Source: Polytrichum commune (lineage: Eukaryota > Streptophyta > Polytrichopsida > Polytrichales > Polytrichaceae). From it: DNA of 64,000 nt. A model generated the notes under the pieces. It was not told where the DNA came from. It saw only the letters and a program-made list of their open reading frames with translations, and did not search any database. Positions 46,232-58,869 of the stretch are shown here, piece after piece; positions within the stretch are counted from its first letter, which is position 1; each line of letters starts with the position of its first letter. The stretch covers positions 6,820,001-6,884,000 of the forward strand of contig OX485803.1 of the NCBI GenBank assembly GCA_950295325.1. The letters are read 5' to 3'. Both the position numbers and the translations under genes were made by a program.

Positions 46232-47242
46232 CTAGATGTCAAGTATGTCGCTGGCCAACAGAAGGAGGAAAGGAATGAACATCTTCAAAACGTTGGAGGA
46301 GATGGAAACAGGTCCGGACAACTCTTTGGCCAATGCTTCCAGCGACTCGGCATACAGCATAGGATCCATGATGTTGAGATCCATTGGAGGTAAAGTTTCG
46401 ATCTCATGTGCCAGCTGTAGCAGAAAGTCTCCACATTCACAGCGGTTGTCGAACAAGTGGACACCTGCGGTTGAGCCTCTCACGAGGAGTAGCTGCTTAC
46501 TCATTGCTCGCAATGTCCGACACTTGGTCTCTATGTCACGAATAATTTGGTTCATCCGAGGAGATTCTGCAAGAAGAGAATTAGATCAGTGATCAGCGGA
46601 TTTCAACCATCTTCACATTTACTGAAAGAGACTACAATTACGGTTGAGCTTTCATTTGAGGGGAAGAAACAACAGTGGTGTAGTTCCAGGATGAATTCAG
46701 GAAGACAACTTCAATCAGTGCATGATTAGTATCATCTCGACAGACATGGATATTCTAAGTTCGCATTGGTCAGTATACTTGGAACCTCTCCGTTCTCCTA
46801 TCGAAACTTTGATTCGAGAGCAGTGTTACCCCTCTTCCATGCCAAAACGATTCAGCAAAAAGAAATTAACAAGGATCCATGGCATGACAAAATTGAAGTA
46901 CCCCCTAGTGAAAACCTGCGATTACGTCTTCTAGAAGAACGTAACTGCTCTATCTTATATGTGTGCACCCAACCTCCGTCCAACTTTTTTGCATTGAAAT
47001 GTTGCCCATGGTGATTAGGAATATAAAACTATTTAAATTCCTTTCCTTCGTAGAAAATCTCGCTTCTAGTGGCCCCAATCAACTTCTCTATCTTTTAAGA
47101 AAATCCATAGATAAATTCATGCATGCACGCAAAAACTGCTTGAACCTCCAGTTATGTCATGGGCAGCCAAGAGAACGTGTTGATCAAGTGTACACTCTCC
47201 CACTGGAATTCCACAGTCTTGTGCAAAGGAACACCCTTCCAT
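46232..47242 (-). CDS. Unrecognised small protein, two-exon model
   Basis: Exon 47242-47146 starts MEGCSFAQDCGIPVGECTL and ends in phase 1 at GGAG|GTTCAA. Exon 46566-46232 follows a good CTCTTCTTGCAG acceptor and continues in frame: SPRMNQIIRDIETKCRTLRA, VRGSTAGVHLFDNRCECGDF, LLQLAHEIETLPPMDLNIMD and a hydrophobic end MFIPFLLLLASDILDI with a stop at 46232. The joined product is 143 residues with a possible C-terminal membrane segment. The second exon looks convincingly coding; the first is less certain because its donor is weak. A TATA-like TATATAT at about 47825 on this strand and a pyrimidine-rich leader could be its promoter. I do not know the family. It might instead be the 5' part of a longer gene with the exon at 45185. 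Confidence 0.4.
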
Positions 47243-47995
47243 CTGAGAATTCAGGTGATCTTGGTGTCGATCAACTCTTATCTGCGCCGCACAGAAGATT
47301 GCCATTAGTACCAAACGATCTGTGATCTAAGGACCGTTACTCATATATCACTCTAATTATAAGTAGACTAACATTCGTACCCAGTAACTTGGTGGTCAGG
47401 CGGACAACCCAGGCAATCACAAATCTCTCAATTCCGGCATCCCAAATGCAGATGGAAATTTTAAGCAAATGAGAGTGCGCGGGCTTGGGAAAGACAAACA
47501 AAGTGGAGACCAATTATAATAGAGGGACGTCATACACACACCCCAGACAGACAAACTTGAGTTCCGCTCCTGGAATCCAACCATTCAGAAAATAGTGAAA
47601 GTTTGTGAAATGAGACAAAGCTCAGAGTGAAGATCCATTCAACAGAATGAAAAATTGAAGTGCAAGTGCCAATGAAGCAGGAAGGGCGGAGGCCGGGAAA
47701 GAAAGATTAACGAGTGGCGCACCCAGGACGAGGCGACAATCTGGTCATGAAGGAGCACACTTCTGGGAGGCTGTGGACACTTTGATCTCTGACTTGGTGG
47801 CAGTAAGTTACATCTCGATCGATATATAGAGAGAGAGCCGAGCAATGAATGGAGAAACTCGCTGCAGTACTAGCTGCGCTACAAGCTGCACACCTCCTAC
47901 GTCCTACCTATGATAGGACAGCGCATTGTTACTACCGTAGATTCGAAGATTTCTAGTCACATTGGTCATGTTTCCAGGGATGTAGGTCAATTGCC

Positions 47996-48112
47996 TAGCT
48001 CATATGCTCATATGCTCATATATCTAGCTCATATGCTCATATTATGCTCATATGCTCATACATCTAGCTCATATGCTCATATGCTCATATGCTCATATGC
48101 CTAGCTCATGTA
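47996..48112. repeat. ATATGCTC / CTAGCTC tandem repeat
   Basis: Octamers CATATGCT repeat about a dozen times, grouped by CTAGCTCATATG words into higher-order units of about 40-60 bases. Confidence 0.9.
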
Positions 48113-48489
48113 GTGCCGGTTGAAAATACAATACTTCAGCAAAACTACTGATCATTGTTGATGTATTTAGTGACTACACCCCCAATTCAATGAAGAGAAA
48201 CCAAAAGATGTCAACATGTAAGTGTAAGGGGATGGACTTGAAAATACAAGGACCCCAAATTCCGAGAGAGACACTGTAGCCGAAAGAGTCCTAACAAACA
48301 CACACATTGGATAAATATAACAGATTTCACATATAACTTGTGGGCAGCAACACACTGCTTCATTTCCGGCCGTGGTTTCACAAGGTCACATCTGGTGCAG
48401 GGTTGATACTCATGTCACTTTGTTAGTAAGGATATGAAAAAAATAAAAATAACAATGATAATAGGAGAATTCCAACATATCTTCTAGCA

Positions 48490-48971
48490 AATCTTTTAAC
48501 ACTAATTATCAAAGAATTGAAAATTAGTGTTGAGCAAGGTACAGTGGTAACAACATTAAATTTACACAAATAAATTTACACAAGGTACATGTCACATGTA
48601 CAAATTAAACCGCTCATGTTTTTGTAAAAATTGTTGTGAGAAGATTTGCAAGCAATATCTTCGACACGTTTAACAAGTGAAGACAATTGAAGCCCAAGAG
48701 GAGACAAGAAAATGGTCAAACTTGAATTTTTTTTTTCAGAACTGCCTTTTTTGGGCATGTATTAAAAAAAATCAGCACATTCACTTTTGGGTGCATGGTC
48801 ATTCTTCTTGGTCCACATTCGGTTTACAGCTAGTGAGGGGCCCAAGGCTTTCAACACCGATTTTTAAAGAAGTCGGACCATGAAAGTTGGACCATGAACT
48901 CAGACCATTGAAAAAGGTCCTCTTCATGGTCCACTATGGTCCGACTTCATGGTCCATAGTGTAAACCGGCC
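48490..48971. mobile_element. 5'-truncated Harbinger-type MITE of the A/B family (B1)
   Basis: It shares with 49610-50125 the order CTAACACTAATTA, TAGTGTTGAGCAAGG, GTGAGAAGATTTGCAAGC, AGTGAAGCCCAAGAG and TGGTCCATAGTGTAAACCGG. Only the right end is present; its left half is missing. It lies directly upstream of a full copy. Confidence 0.75.
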
Positions 48972-49004
48972 ATGTGCTTGTGGATCTCCCTTGTTCATCC
49001 CTAA

Positions 49005-50125
49005 GGGCCGGTTTACACTATGGACCATGAAGTTGGACCAGGGCTCTGCAAGGCAGTTGATTGGCTGCTGAAGTTGTCATGGGACAACTTTGGTTTACAC
49101 TAAGGAAAAATGGTTAGAGGGACCATGAAGGTCGAGGTCCCCAAAATATAAATTTTAAGGCCTAATAAATGCACTTACATGGTCCAACAGGTTTTGCGGT
49201 GAGAGAGGCAAGAAAGGTGGTCTGGTAGGAAAAAACGAAGGCCCATGGCAAAGAAATGTTGTTTTAATATTAAAAAATTAATGAATCTATCCCTATATGT
49301 GCCTTAATTATATCATAACCCATGAGGCATTCCATTACTACCTTGCCCTACCCCTTCAACCGGCTCCCACGTGTTTCACCAAACAATGTGGGACATCTAA
49401 AACTCAAGAATTTGAGTGCAGATTTGTTTTTTTGCTCTACCAACTGCAATGATTGGAATTTGGGGGTTTGTAATATATCGTTGGAAAGGTCTTCAAAATA
49501 CCTTTCCAACTGTATGTTACACGCCCCCCCCCCCCAAAATGAAAATTTACATTTGAAAAATGAAAAAGAAAAATTTGTAGTCGTTTAGTGACTGTAGATC
49601 AGGATGGTCAAAAGAACCGCAATGGGAAATCTCTAACACTAATTACCAAAGAATTGAACTTTAGTGTTGAGCAAGGTAGGGTGGTAACAACATTAAACAT
49701 AATCATACACTAAATATCCTTTTTAGTGTAGTGACAACACAAGGTACATGGCACATGTGAATTACATTGAACATGTACAAATTAAATTGTTGATTTTTTT
49801 GCAAAAGTTATTGTGAGAAGATTTGCAAGCCACATCTTTGACACATTCAACAAGAAGTGAAGACAAGTGAAGCCCAAGAGAAGACAAGAGAATGGTCAAA
49901 CTTTATTTTTTTTTCAAGATTGCCCTTTTTGGGCATGTATTAAAAAAATCAGCACCTTCACTTTTTGGTGCATGGTCATTCTTCTTGGTCCACATTCGGT
50001 TTACAATTATTGAGGGGCCCAAGGCTCTCAAAACTAATTTTTTATGAAGTCGGACCATGAACCCGGACCATTAACAAAGGCTATCTTCCATGGTCCGACT
50101 GCATGGTCCATAGTGTAAACCGGCC
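49005..50125. mobile_element. PIF/Harbinger-type element (B2)
   Basis: The ends GGGCCGGTTTACACTATGG and its reversed counterpart are identical for more than 25 bp. TAA lies on the left (49002-49004) and AAA on the right (50126-50128), so the duplication has probably mutated. At 1121 bp it is longer than its relative at 18817 and contains a C-family fragment (about 49630-49735) and a C-run (49523-49536). No transposase is recognisable. Confidence 0.8.
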
Positions 50126-50169
50126 CAAAGTCATAATATTGGGGACAATAGCTGATTTATTATTTGAAG

Positions 50170-51090
50170 TATGTCACTTCTCTCATTGGTTGTTTGGTTC
50201 ACTCCCCTCATTGGTTGGTGCACTCCTCTCATTGGTTGTTTGGTTCAGTCCTCTCATTGGTTGGTGCACTTCTCTCATTGGTTGTTTGGTTCACTCCCAG
50301 TTCATAGGACATTAGGGAATAAAAGCCCTTTTTATTATTCAAAGCATGTCACTGTTGGCTTCTCAAATGATATCTGTGGTGTATAGTAGAGGCACCTATT
50401 CCCGATGAAGACTCCATTGGCAACCTATAGGGTGTCAGAATTTTGGTTAGGCTAGGGGAAAAAAATTGGTTAGGCTAGGATTGAATTTTGATTGGGCTAG
50501 AATTGAATTTCAATTAGTTCGGAAGCAATAGTGCCATGACACATGTCTTGATTTTGAGTACTAGAGGAATGAGCAGTTAAAATGAGCGATTACTCTAGAC
50601 TCTAGACATTAGTAATATGTTTTGGTTAACTTTTGGCTTCAAAAATTCATTGCAATTTCAATTTAAGAAATAAAACTACCAAAAAAATTTTACAATCCTC
50701 CTTATTTCTATCTTCCTACATGGGAAAAATTTTGCACAACCTTATACTTCTCCAGATATGACACAAAATCTCTTAAATGAATGGTATTGGGCACCTCTAA
50801 CTCTAATTTGTTTGACTCACTCCGTGTTCATCATAATATTGGGGATAAAAAGCTCCTTCAAAGTATGTCACGGTTGGGACCCAAATGATAGTAGTAGTGT
50901 AATTTGTTCGAGTCTCACACCCTGTTCATCATGCTATTGGGGATAAAAGCTTCTTTATTATTCAAAGTATGTCACTGCTGGGGCCCAAATGGCATAGGCG
51001 GTCGGCCACTCCCTATTCATCACGATATTAGGGAGTGGGCTGCTTCATTATTCCCTATACATCATGAATCATATTGGGGAGTGGGCTGCT
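50170..51090. repeat. Degenerate tandem repeats
   Basis: TCTCATTGGTTGTTTGGTTCA alternates with CATTGGTTGGTGCACT at 50178-50298 (period about 48). A longer unit with TTCATCATAATATTGGGGA, AAGTATGTCAC and CAAATGATA/CAAATGGCATA recurs at about 50125, 50300, 50820, 50925 and 51015. From 51100 to 53480 I see no gene; the open frames at 52391-52864 (minus) and 52430-52786 (plus) overlap and are unrecognised. Confidence 0.75.
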
Positions 51091-53483
51091 TTATTATTCG
51101 ATGTCAATGTGCTGCGCCAAATAAAACAGGCTCAACTTCAGCACTGTTCCAACAGTTTTTCAACTAAACAGTTTTCCAACAGTTTTTCAACCAGTGGTGT
51201 TTCGAGGGCAAATTCTTTTCAGAACTTGCTAAAAGTGTTTACCCCCAGTCTAGGCTACTCCTAGAAATACCGACTACTTGTAGGGGGGCTCTGTAACTTA
51301 AATTTGAATTTCTTAAGAGGACCTGATTGACTAGACGATTATTTGGGTTTTTAATGTTGGAGTATGTTAGGTCTTTGAGGGGCGGGGGGTGTAGTGGATG
51401 CATATATGTTAGGGTGAGGTGTGATAGGTATCCCATATACACTTGTGGGATGTGGTCGGGTGGACATGTTGAGATTGCATGTTTCAAGGGGTGGATGTAA
51501 CTTTGTCTTCTGTGAAGGGTTGGGGTTGAGTCCTTGTGAGCCCACAATGGTAGTTGATCTAACAAAATGTTATTCCCAATTCCAAGCTTGATATGGCATG
51601 GGCCCTTTCCCTAACATGTTGTCTTGGCATTTTGTTGATTATTATTTTATTTCATTTCATTGTTTGAGAAAGGGGAAGGGAGTGTGACAAGGTGTGTTGT
51701 TGGCATGATATTTATTAGCTTGTGGGCAAAGCTTCAATGAGCGGAGTTTTATTAAGTTAATGTACTAGGGTAAAGTTTTGGGGAAGATAGTAATGCCATG
51801 TCTTACTTTGCAAGGTGGGCATGATGTAGGTTGTACACTATTTATGGTATTTAGAATCACATGCAAAATAGTGTCATTTACCCTATTTTGAGGCGTATGC
51901 TAGGTTACACTAATTATCAACAACTTTGCCATTAGTGTCACCTCATGACACTTGGTATTCAAGTGCATTTATTGATATCTTGGCACAAGCATGTTCAATA
52001 GTGTTATGAGGTGTATGCCCATGCTACACAATGCTTTATAAGGCGACTAAAGTACACAAATGACACTTGGCATTAGTATATTCAAGAATATCTTCCTCTT
52101 AATGGAGAGGAGTATACTAATTATTATATGTTTTTCTTTGTTGTGTCTAGAGATATGTAATTCATGTATGTGTCAATTTTTGCATCTAGATAGTAGATGG
52201 GGCCATGTGCCTACTACTCTCAGGGGACAAAGGGTGCAACATATTTTTGTGTGGATATGTGGCCAAAATATGTGTTTTCATAGGTTGCCCATGAACTGTG
52301 CATAGTGGAACTTAAAGATTTGGTTAATTTGTGCATCTCTTATTCATGACATCTTTCAAAATGCATTGAATTGGGTTTGGCTTATATTTCCTAGCCATTT
52401 ATCAACACAAGGAAAGTTTTATCTAACGTATGCGATCTGTACACGGGCATGGTATTTTGATATTGATCTTTAGCTTTGCTAAAACTAATATCAATGATAT
52501 TGCCACTTCCAAAAAGTGTATGGATTGCCACATATACATGCCTTTGTGCATAACAAGTGTGTTTCCTTTTCATGACCAACATAAGAGCAAAACATTGGGC
52601 ATAGTATGTTGCCGCGGATGCAAGCCCTCCTTCCCAATCCTCCGGATTGGTAATGTAAGTTCGGAGGAAGACTCCATCCAATGGCAAACTTTGGTGAGGA
52701 ATGCATCTCTTGTAGCCAAGGATGTTATTGTGGCAAAGGAAAATCGTGTGTTTTGGACATGGCTTTGCGAATTTGTAAAACTCTGACTCCCACCCTTTAT
52801 AGTAAGGTTGGGTGGTGGCTTGTATGGTGAGCTCTGTGTTTGTCTGGCCTATGAGCTTGTCCATGCTAATGTAGCATGAGGTGTCGGGGAGGTTGTAGCC
52901 CTTTTAAATCTTCACTTGTGTGAGTTCACCATTGAGGAGGAGAATTATGGCATGGTCTCCTCTTAGTTTAACGCAATCGCATCCGTTTCAAGGTTTTGTA
53001 AGCTAACTGTAGCATAATTCAAGCATTTTATGTGGACCAGGTGTACCATTGGATAGAATGGGATTTGCTTGAAATGCAATACTTGGTCCAGGACTCCATC
53101 GGGACGGATGGATGCAAATAAATTTTGGTGAACATCGGGGAAGGCATACTTACATGTAATCATTTCCTCTACCTCTTAATGATTATTGCCGAGGTGAAGG
53201 AGGGATGCTACCTTGCATCCCTCAACAACTTTGGGTGCCCTTTGCTTGATTGTTATTTTAGCAATGCTTTTGGATTGAAACGCATGCCTTTGCCTTTTCA
53301 AATGAATATATCCACAAAGATCTATTGAAGAATGTTATGGATTTAGATGACGATATTTTATACAACTTCACGGATGCTACTTCTCGACTTATGAGATATG
53401 ATGGTGTTACACCTTGGAAGGGCCCACAAGAAAAACAGTCATTGTTCTTTCAAGTTTTGATTGCTTTGATTGAAGTCTTGTCA

Positions 53484-55830
53484 AAATTAGTGAAGGTGAT
53501 ATTGGATTGCTTTACGCTATGAAACTAGTGCCACAAAAAGATCTTGGACGCATTGTTCATTTCGGCATTATTCATCAAAAATATTATCCATAGCATCACT
53601 ATTGACTGAAAGTACTAGCGCTATTCATTTTGGTGATAGTTCATTGACAAACATGTGTTTGCATAGAGTTCTTTTCCCACTCTATAAGCACTTTAAAGCA
53701 CACATTGATTTTTTTTAAATGTATAATAAATGAGCATATATTCATGGATTTAGTATCACTCAATACAAATTACAGCCCTCACCAATTTTGAGAATTAGCA
53801 AAATAATGTGCGTTTTGTGAATTAGAACCACGTGCGCTAATTGGGATAATCGAGTTAGAAAATCCAAATAATGCCCATAGCCACTTTCCTCACAATTTTT
53901 GGAGCTTGTATGAATATCCTATACATTGTCAAAGTGAAGATTTTCCAAGTTATCAAATGATCACATATATCTCCCCATATTTGTTGAGTATTGCGTCTAG
54001 AATGATTAACATTTTGAGCATATAGCTAGTCCAATCTCATTTCAAAACATGTCTTTTTGGTGTCCGTTCTTGGTCCACACCCTACAATTCTCCAATTCTC
54101 CACTCGAATATTGGCGTATGTTTAAGATGAGGTGTTGAATTAGGCACGTCTACCTTAAGGTTTGTGATATACCTTATGTGGTCTCTTCTTAATATATTTG
54201 AGTGTTATATGGCAAGGTTTATAGTAAAGAACGTACACCAAAAAGACATGTGTTATAATGGGATTAGATTATGAACTCAATATATATATTAGACCTTGTT
54301 TTAGGTTCAATACTTAACATAATTATGATCTATGTGATCATTCAAGGAGAAAGAGACTCTTCACTTTGGAGCTCTTCAACACTCAAGCACTCAAGCTTAG
54401 AAGGCATGTTACACCGACCATAATAGAACTCTAAATTTCAAATGGACAAATGTTTCTCAAAATGGGACATTTTTAGCAGGTTTTTTTTATGGCGTAGCTA
54501 TTGAAATTATATATATTCCAAAGTTTAATCACAATAATCCATCATGGTTTTCCTTAATGCCTCATAAAGTGTTCACATCTAGCAAGATATTTTCACAAAT
54601 CTACCGCTCAAAGAATAAATAACTTGACTTTTCATAACTATATGGGTTGTAATTAATCTAAGCAATCATATTAAATTTCATCTTTCATCAAAACAATGAG
54701 ATTCGTATTCGGGGCGATCACACCCCCCTACATTTTGTAACCACGTGCGATAATTGGGTATTTAATGGGGGATATCTATGTACCTCTCAATATTTTTTCT
54801 GGCCCTATTTGTAGATATAAAGCTACTTTGACGTATTTTTTAGCACCCTATATTTATTTGTAATTATTTGTAGAGGCTAATTTTTGGCATTTGTTTTTTT
54901 TATAAATCGTACAAGTACCAAATAGTGGACGGAATACTATAGCATTGCAAAATTGACTATGTGAGCAACAAACATTTCATATCATCCATCTTGTCATTCA
55001 ATTGGTTTTAATTAGTTACACCAATCCTAAACCATTCAAAGTACCATTCAAAACACAACCAATAACATTTGGGTACTAGTTAAAGGGTTACCAATAAACA
55101 TGGAGATAACAAAATATATAAGCTAACATAGACAAGTTGTAAACACGGATAGAACAAAACAAGAATTACAATCAGTTGTGACAAGACATAGAATTTTGCA
55201 CAACTACCTACTCCAAAAATAATTGCATTCAAATAAAGGAAAGCTAAATACAAAAGCCATAATTATTGTATCGATCTTACTACACACTTTTAGGGGGATC
55301 CAATATCTATAATCCTATTTCTACTGATTACTTGAATGGAGGAATTATTCACCACCCTATTTTACATACAATCATGTAGGGGACATATTTCCAATGCTAT
55401 GGTACATCTAACGAATTTATAATTTTTACCCTCAACGAATTAAATTGATCCTATTTTTTTTTATCTCACGTGGTTTCTAAATTTTTGATAGTCACCTCCC
55501 CAAGGATTTGTATAACTATGGTGAATTGCATGTACATTCAATGTGAAGGATCAACATACTTAGACCAACTTGAAATTGAAGCAACACCATAATTTTCATG
55601 CGTTGGTGGCACTATCGAAGAGATCTTTCATTCTTATGCATTATACAAAGGAAGAAGCATAGTATGGTGTGAACATTAAAACAATGTATCATAAATTCTC
55701 TTTTATGAAAAACTACATAAGACGTTAAAAAAATATACTCATGTAACACAAGCTAAGAAATTGCAATACCCTCTCATCCTTCATGGTTGAATGTTGATGA
55801 AATCACCCTCACACATAATAAAATGCCAAC
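53484..55830. repeat. Dispersed repeat, copy 2 of the 34-35.7 kb segment, with insertion
   Basis: It is collinear with 34116-35679 apart from a 797-bp insertion at 54708-55504. A third, very short match to its right end (AATCACCCTCACACATAATA and on) occurs at 45557-45587. The left boundary falls in an unrelated coding-like stretch (KDLLKNVMDLDDDILYNF near 53320). Confidence 0.9.
54708..55504. mobile_element. Short CACGGGG-family element with 8-bp TSD (G3)
   Basis: The left end TTCGGGGCGATCACACC and the reversed right end CTTGGGGAGGTGACTATC match the ends of the 37517-38881 element, with changes in the first bases. The flanks are GATTCGTA (54700-54707) and GATTTGTA (55505-55512), one mismatch. 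Copy 1 of the host repeat has the site only once (35353-35360). The interior is a deletion derivative of G1. From 55870 to 58860 no gene is supportable; a TA microsatellite lies at 55975-55992. Confidence 0.88.
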
Positions 55831-58800
55831 CCCAACCCAACCTTCAAGAGGGTTTTTTGTAGACATGCCTATTGAGAAGCCAAAACAAAAAAAATCCAAA
55901 ATTTCAAGTGGCTAAGTGGATAAGGTAAAGCTCGTAACTTTGCAAAATGCATGGGACCATGATAGTGTGTGGGATATATATATATATATATAAACTTCAC
56001 CCAAGCTGCACAGAGATTGGGCTTGGCTTCATGAAGGGGTATCATGTGATGAAAAATAAGCATCGCCCTCTCTTTCTATCAAACACTTATTCTTCCATCA
56101 AATATATGATTATTAGGAGTATAAGACCGTTGTGCAGGTTTGAAGTTATATTTATCTATTATTCATTCAAATGCTTGAATTTGCCAGTGAAAGAATCATG
56201 TGTACCGTGAAGCAGTTCATGTGGATGACATTTGATTACAGACATGCTTAAGACCATACCTTGCAAGAGACAAAATATATTTGATCAAAAGTGTAAAAGA
56301 CATAGTAAAGTCTCATCCCCTTCCCTTCCACTAGCTTAGTTGTTCTTTATCCAAGGAACGAAATCAAAGTATTTTGCAGCATGTGAAGTAGTGCCCTCCA
56401 AGAAAATATGTACACTCTCAAATAATGTGACTCCTCTAGTGTGGAAAAGCAATGTGAGATGTGGAGTACAAAGTTTCTAGAGAATTGTTCACTAGATTGA
56501 CCTTGATTTCTTCATATGCAATCAAGTGGACATGGATTATTTTTCCAATGAAAATCTTAATTGTTGTTGAAGAGTATTTTTTATTATTGTTGCACCATGT
56601 GCAATGTCAATCCCACAGGTAAAAATTCTTATGTGTTGAAAATCCTTATTGAGGTGACATGCAGTAGGAGACTATAAGACTCATTTTTTAGGAGACTATA
56701 CCTCATTTTTCTACACAACGAAGTTATCTTAAATTTGAGTGTCAAAAACACTTGAGTTTCTTTTGTATCTCTCCTCTTGGAGCACTTTTGCAATACACTA
56801 TCTTTTCCACAAATGTGTGTGTGATCTTCTCTCAATTGAACTTGCAAGTTGATAAGCGGGACTTGGAACTTTAGTGATTAAGCAACCGAGAGAAGAGTAG
56901 ACTCTTTTGAGCAAGAACTCAAAAGATTAGTGTGAGGGTGAGAACAAAGCACTCAAGGATATCCGGAGAATCAATGGAACTTTGAGAGACAACACGATGT
57001 TGAAATTGAACTTCGAACTTGAATAGATTAAGCAAGTTGTCTTTCAAAGCGGAAACTATCGTTGAACTCCTCAAAAGGGAAATATAAATATACGTGTGAT
57101 TGAATGATTAAAGATTGAGAAATCATATACATGTTATGAATGATTATAAGTGAGACTTCTTAACGATTACGAAACTCTTTTAAAGGAGAGAAGTTTTTTA
57201 CTATAAACTATATATATATTGTCTCATATATGAGATAAGCATTATGCATAATATATTATATACCATATGTTTGACCATTGAAAGTATTCTATGATTAACA
57301 CTTTAAAGAATGATGAAGACATTAATTCACATCAAAGTTTGATTCTATATGAATGAAGTAATATAGATATGTAATAATCTACTCACCACAATTGTTATTT
57401 AAAATTAGAACTTCTTCTCTTAAGATACTTTGTGAGTTGTTGGATGTCATTACAAGTGAAGGATTAACTATCGAAGAGAAGAGTTCTTTCTCTTGAGCAA
57501 AACTCAAGAGAGTTATAATTACTCTCGTCATCAAGAAACACTTTGAAGTAAAAACGTGACATTGCAAAACAATCAATGGTGTTTTGAATATAAGGTTATA
57601 ACTACTATATGTTACACATATCAAAGTTACAATACTATAAGTAGTAACACTTGAGCTTAAAAAGGAAGATTCAAGAACACAACATCTTTTCTTATTATTA
57701 CAAGTTATGGAGTGATATTATAAAAGTATGTGATTGATGTTATGAACTACGAACTTAACTCCTTGAAGACTTATATAACCTATTACAAATTATATTGTTA
57801 TCAACGATATTGTTATACCTCTTGAAACCTTCTCTAATCTAATTGTTCTTATTATCAATGATGCCTTACATTGAGAGTGAGAATATATGATAATGAGATT
57901 GTGTTCATTCCAAATAATTATATTCATATCACAAGGAGAAGAGAGAGGCTACTAATTCGAGACCGAGCATATTAATGAGACACGGTAGTTCTCAAGCGAA
58001 TATAAATTTACATGATGTCTCATCGTGAGTCTTCTTAGCTAATTACAAAGGAACGACCCACGGCGTCCATCGTTCTCCGAGTCACGAATCTCTCAATTTC
58101 TTTCATCACTGACAATAGTGTGGTCATACAATGAGAGTTCAATTAGGCAATCTCTCAATGATTATTGACTATGTGAGTTAGTACTTATGACAAAAGAGTC
58201 ACTCCTTGCAGACTTGAGATATTACAATTGATTATAAATCAAAGAAGGAGATACACGACTTGCAATCCAGTATAAACACCTTGAATTCACTTAGGTTGTT
58301 ATGAGCTCCAGACAATTGCCTTGCAATTATGTATCCCACACAAATGTGCTAAGACACAAGTTGTATTTGATAATTTAATTCAATTCATTTTCAAAGACAA
58401 AATATTCAAGAAAGTTATGATATTGGAGGTTTGGGCTCTCCCCTCTCCTCTTAGACTACTCCTCTTATATACCTTCTCCAACAACAGTGTGGGAATGAAA
58501 GATCATGTCCACTTCTATCAGACTATGGCCTTTTAAAATCTTTTTTTTATAACTCCTAGCTTATGGCCTAAAATGTCACATTTAATTGAATGGCTAACTC
58601 AAATTTACCTCTTTTCAAATTATTTTTCTACTTGAGCCAGAAATTAAAAAAAAAATTGACTCCACATAGTCAAAGATGATTATTGTGGACAAAATTAAGT
58701 TGAATGTCTAGTTTAGAGATGTACTATGTACTTTTCGAAGCTTGGCAATCTTCCATGCAAGGTGGTAACATGGGGCAACATTCGTACAATGTACATTCTA

Positions 58801-58869
58801 CGATCTTTCATATTCACATGGTACGGCTCATCACAATTATATGTTTATAGCCTCCAATCTATCTTTAAA

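Noticed and set aside
52391-52864. A 157-codon minus-strand open frame, one of the longest in the right half
   Set aside because: It overlaps a 118-codon plus-strand frame, has no recognisable motif or promoter context, and its composition resembles random AT-rich translation.
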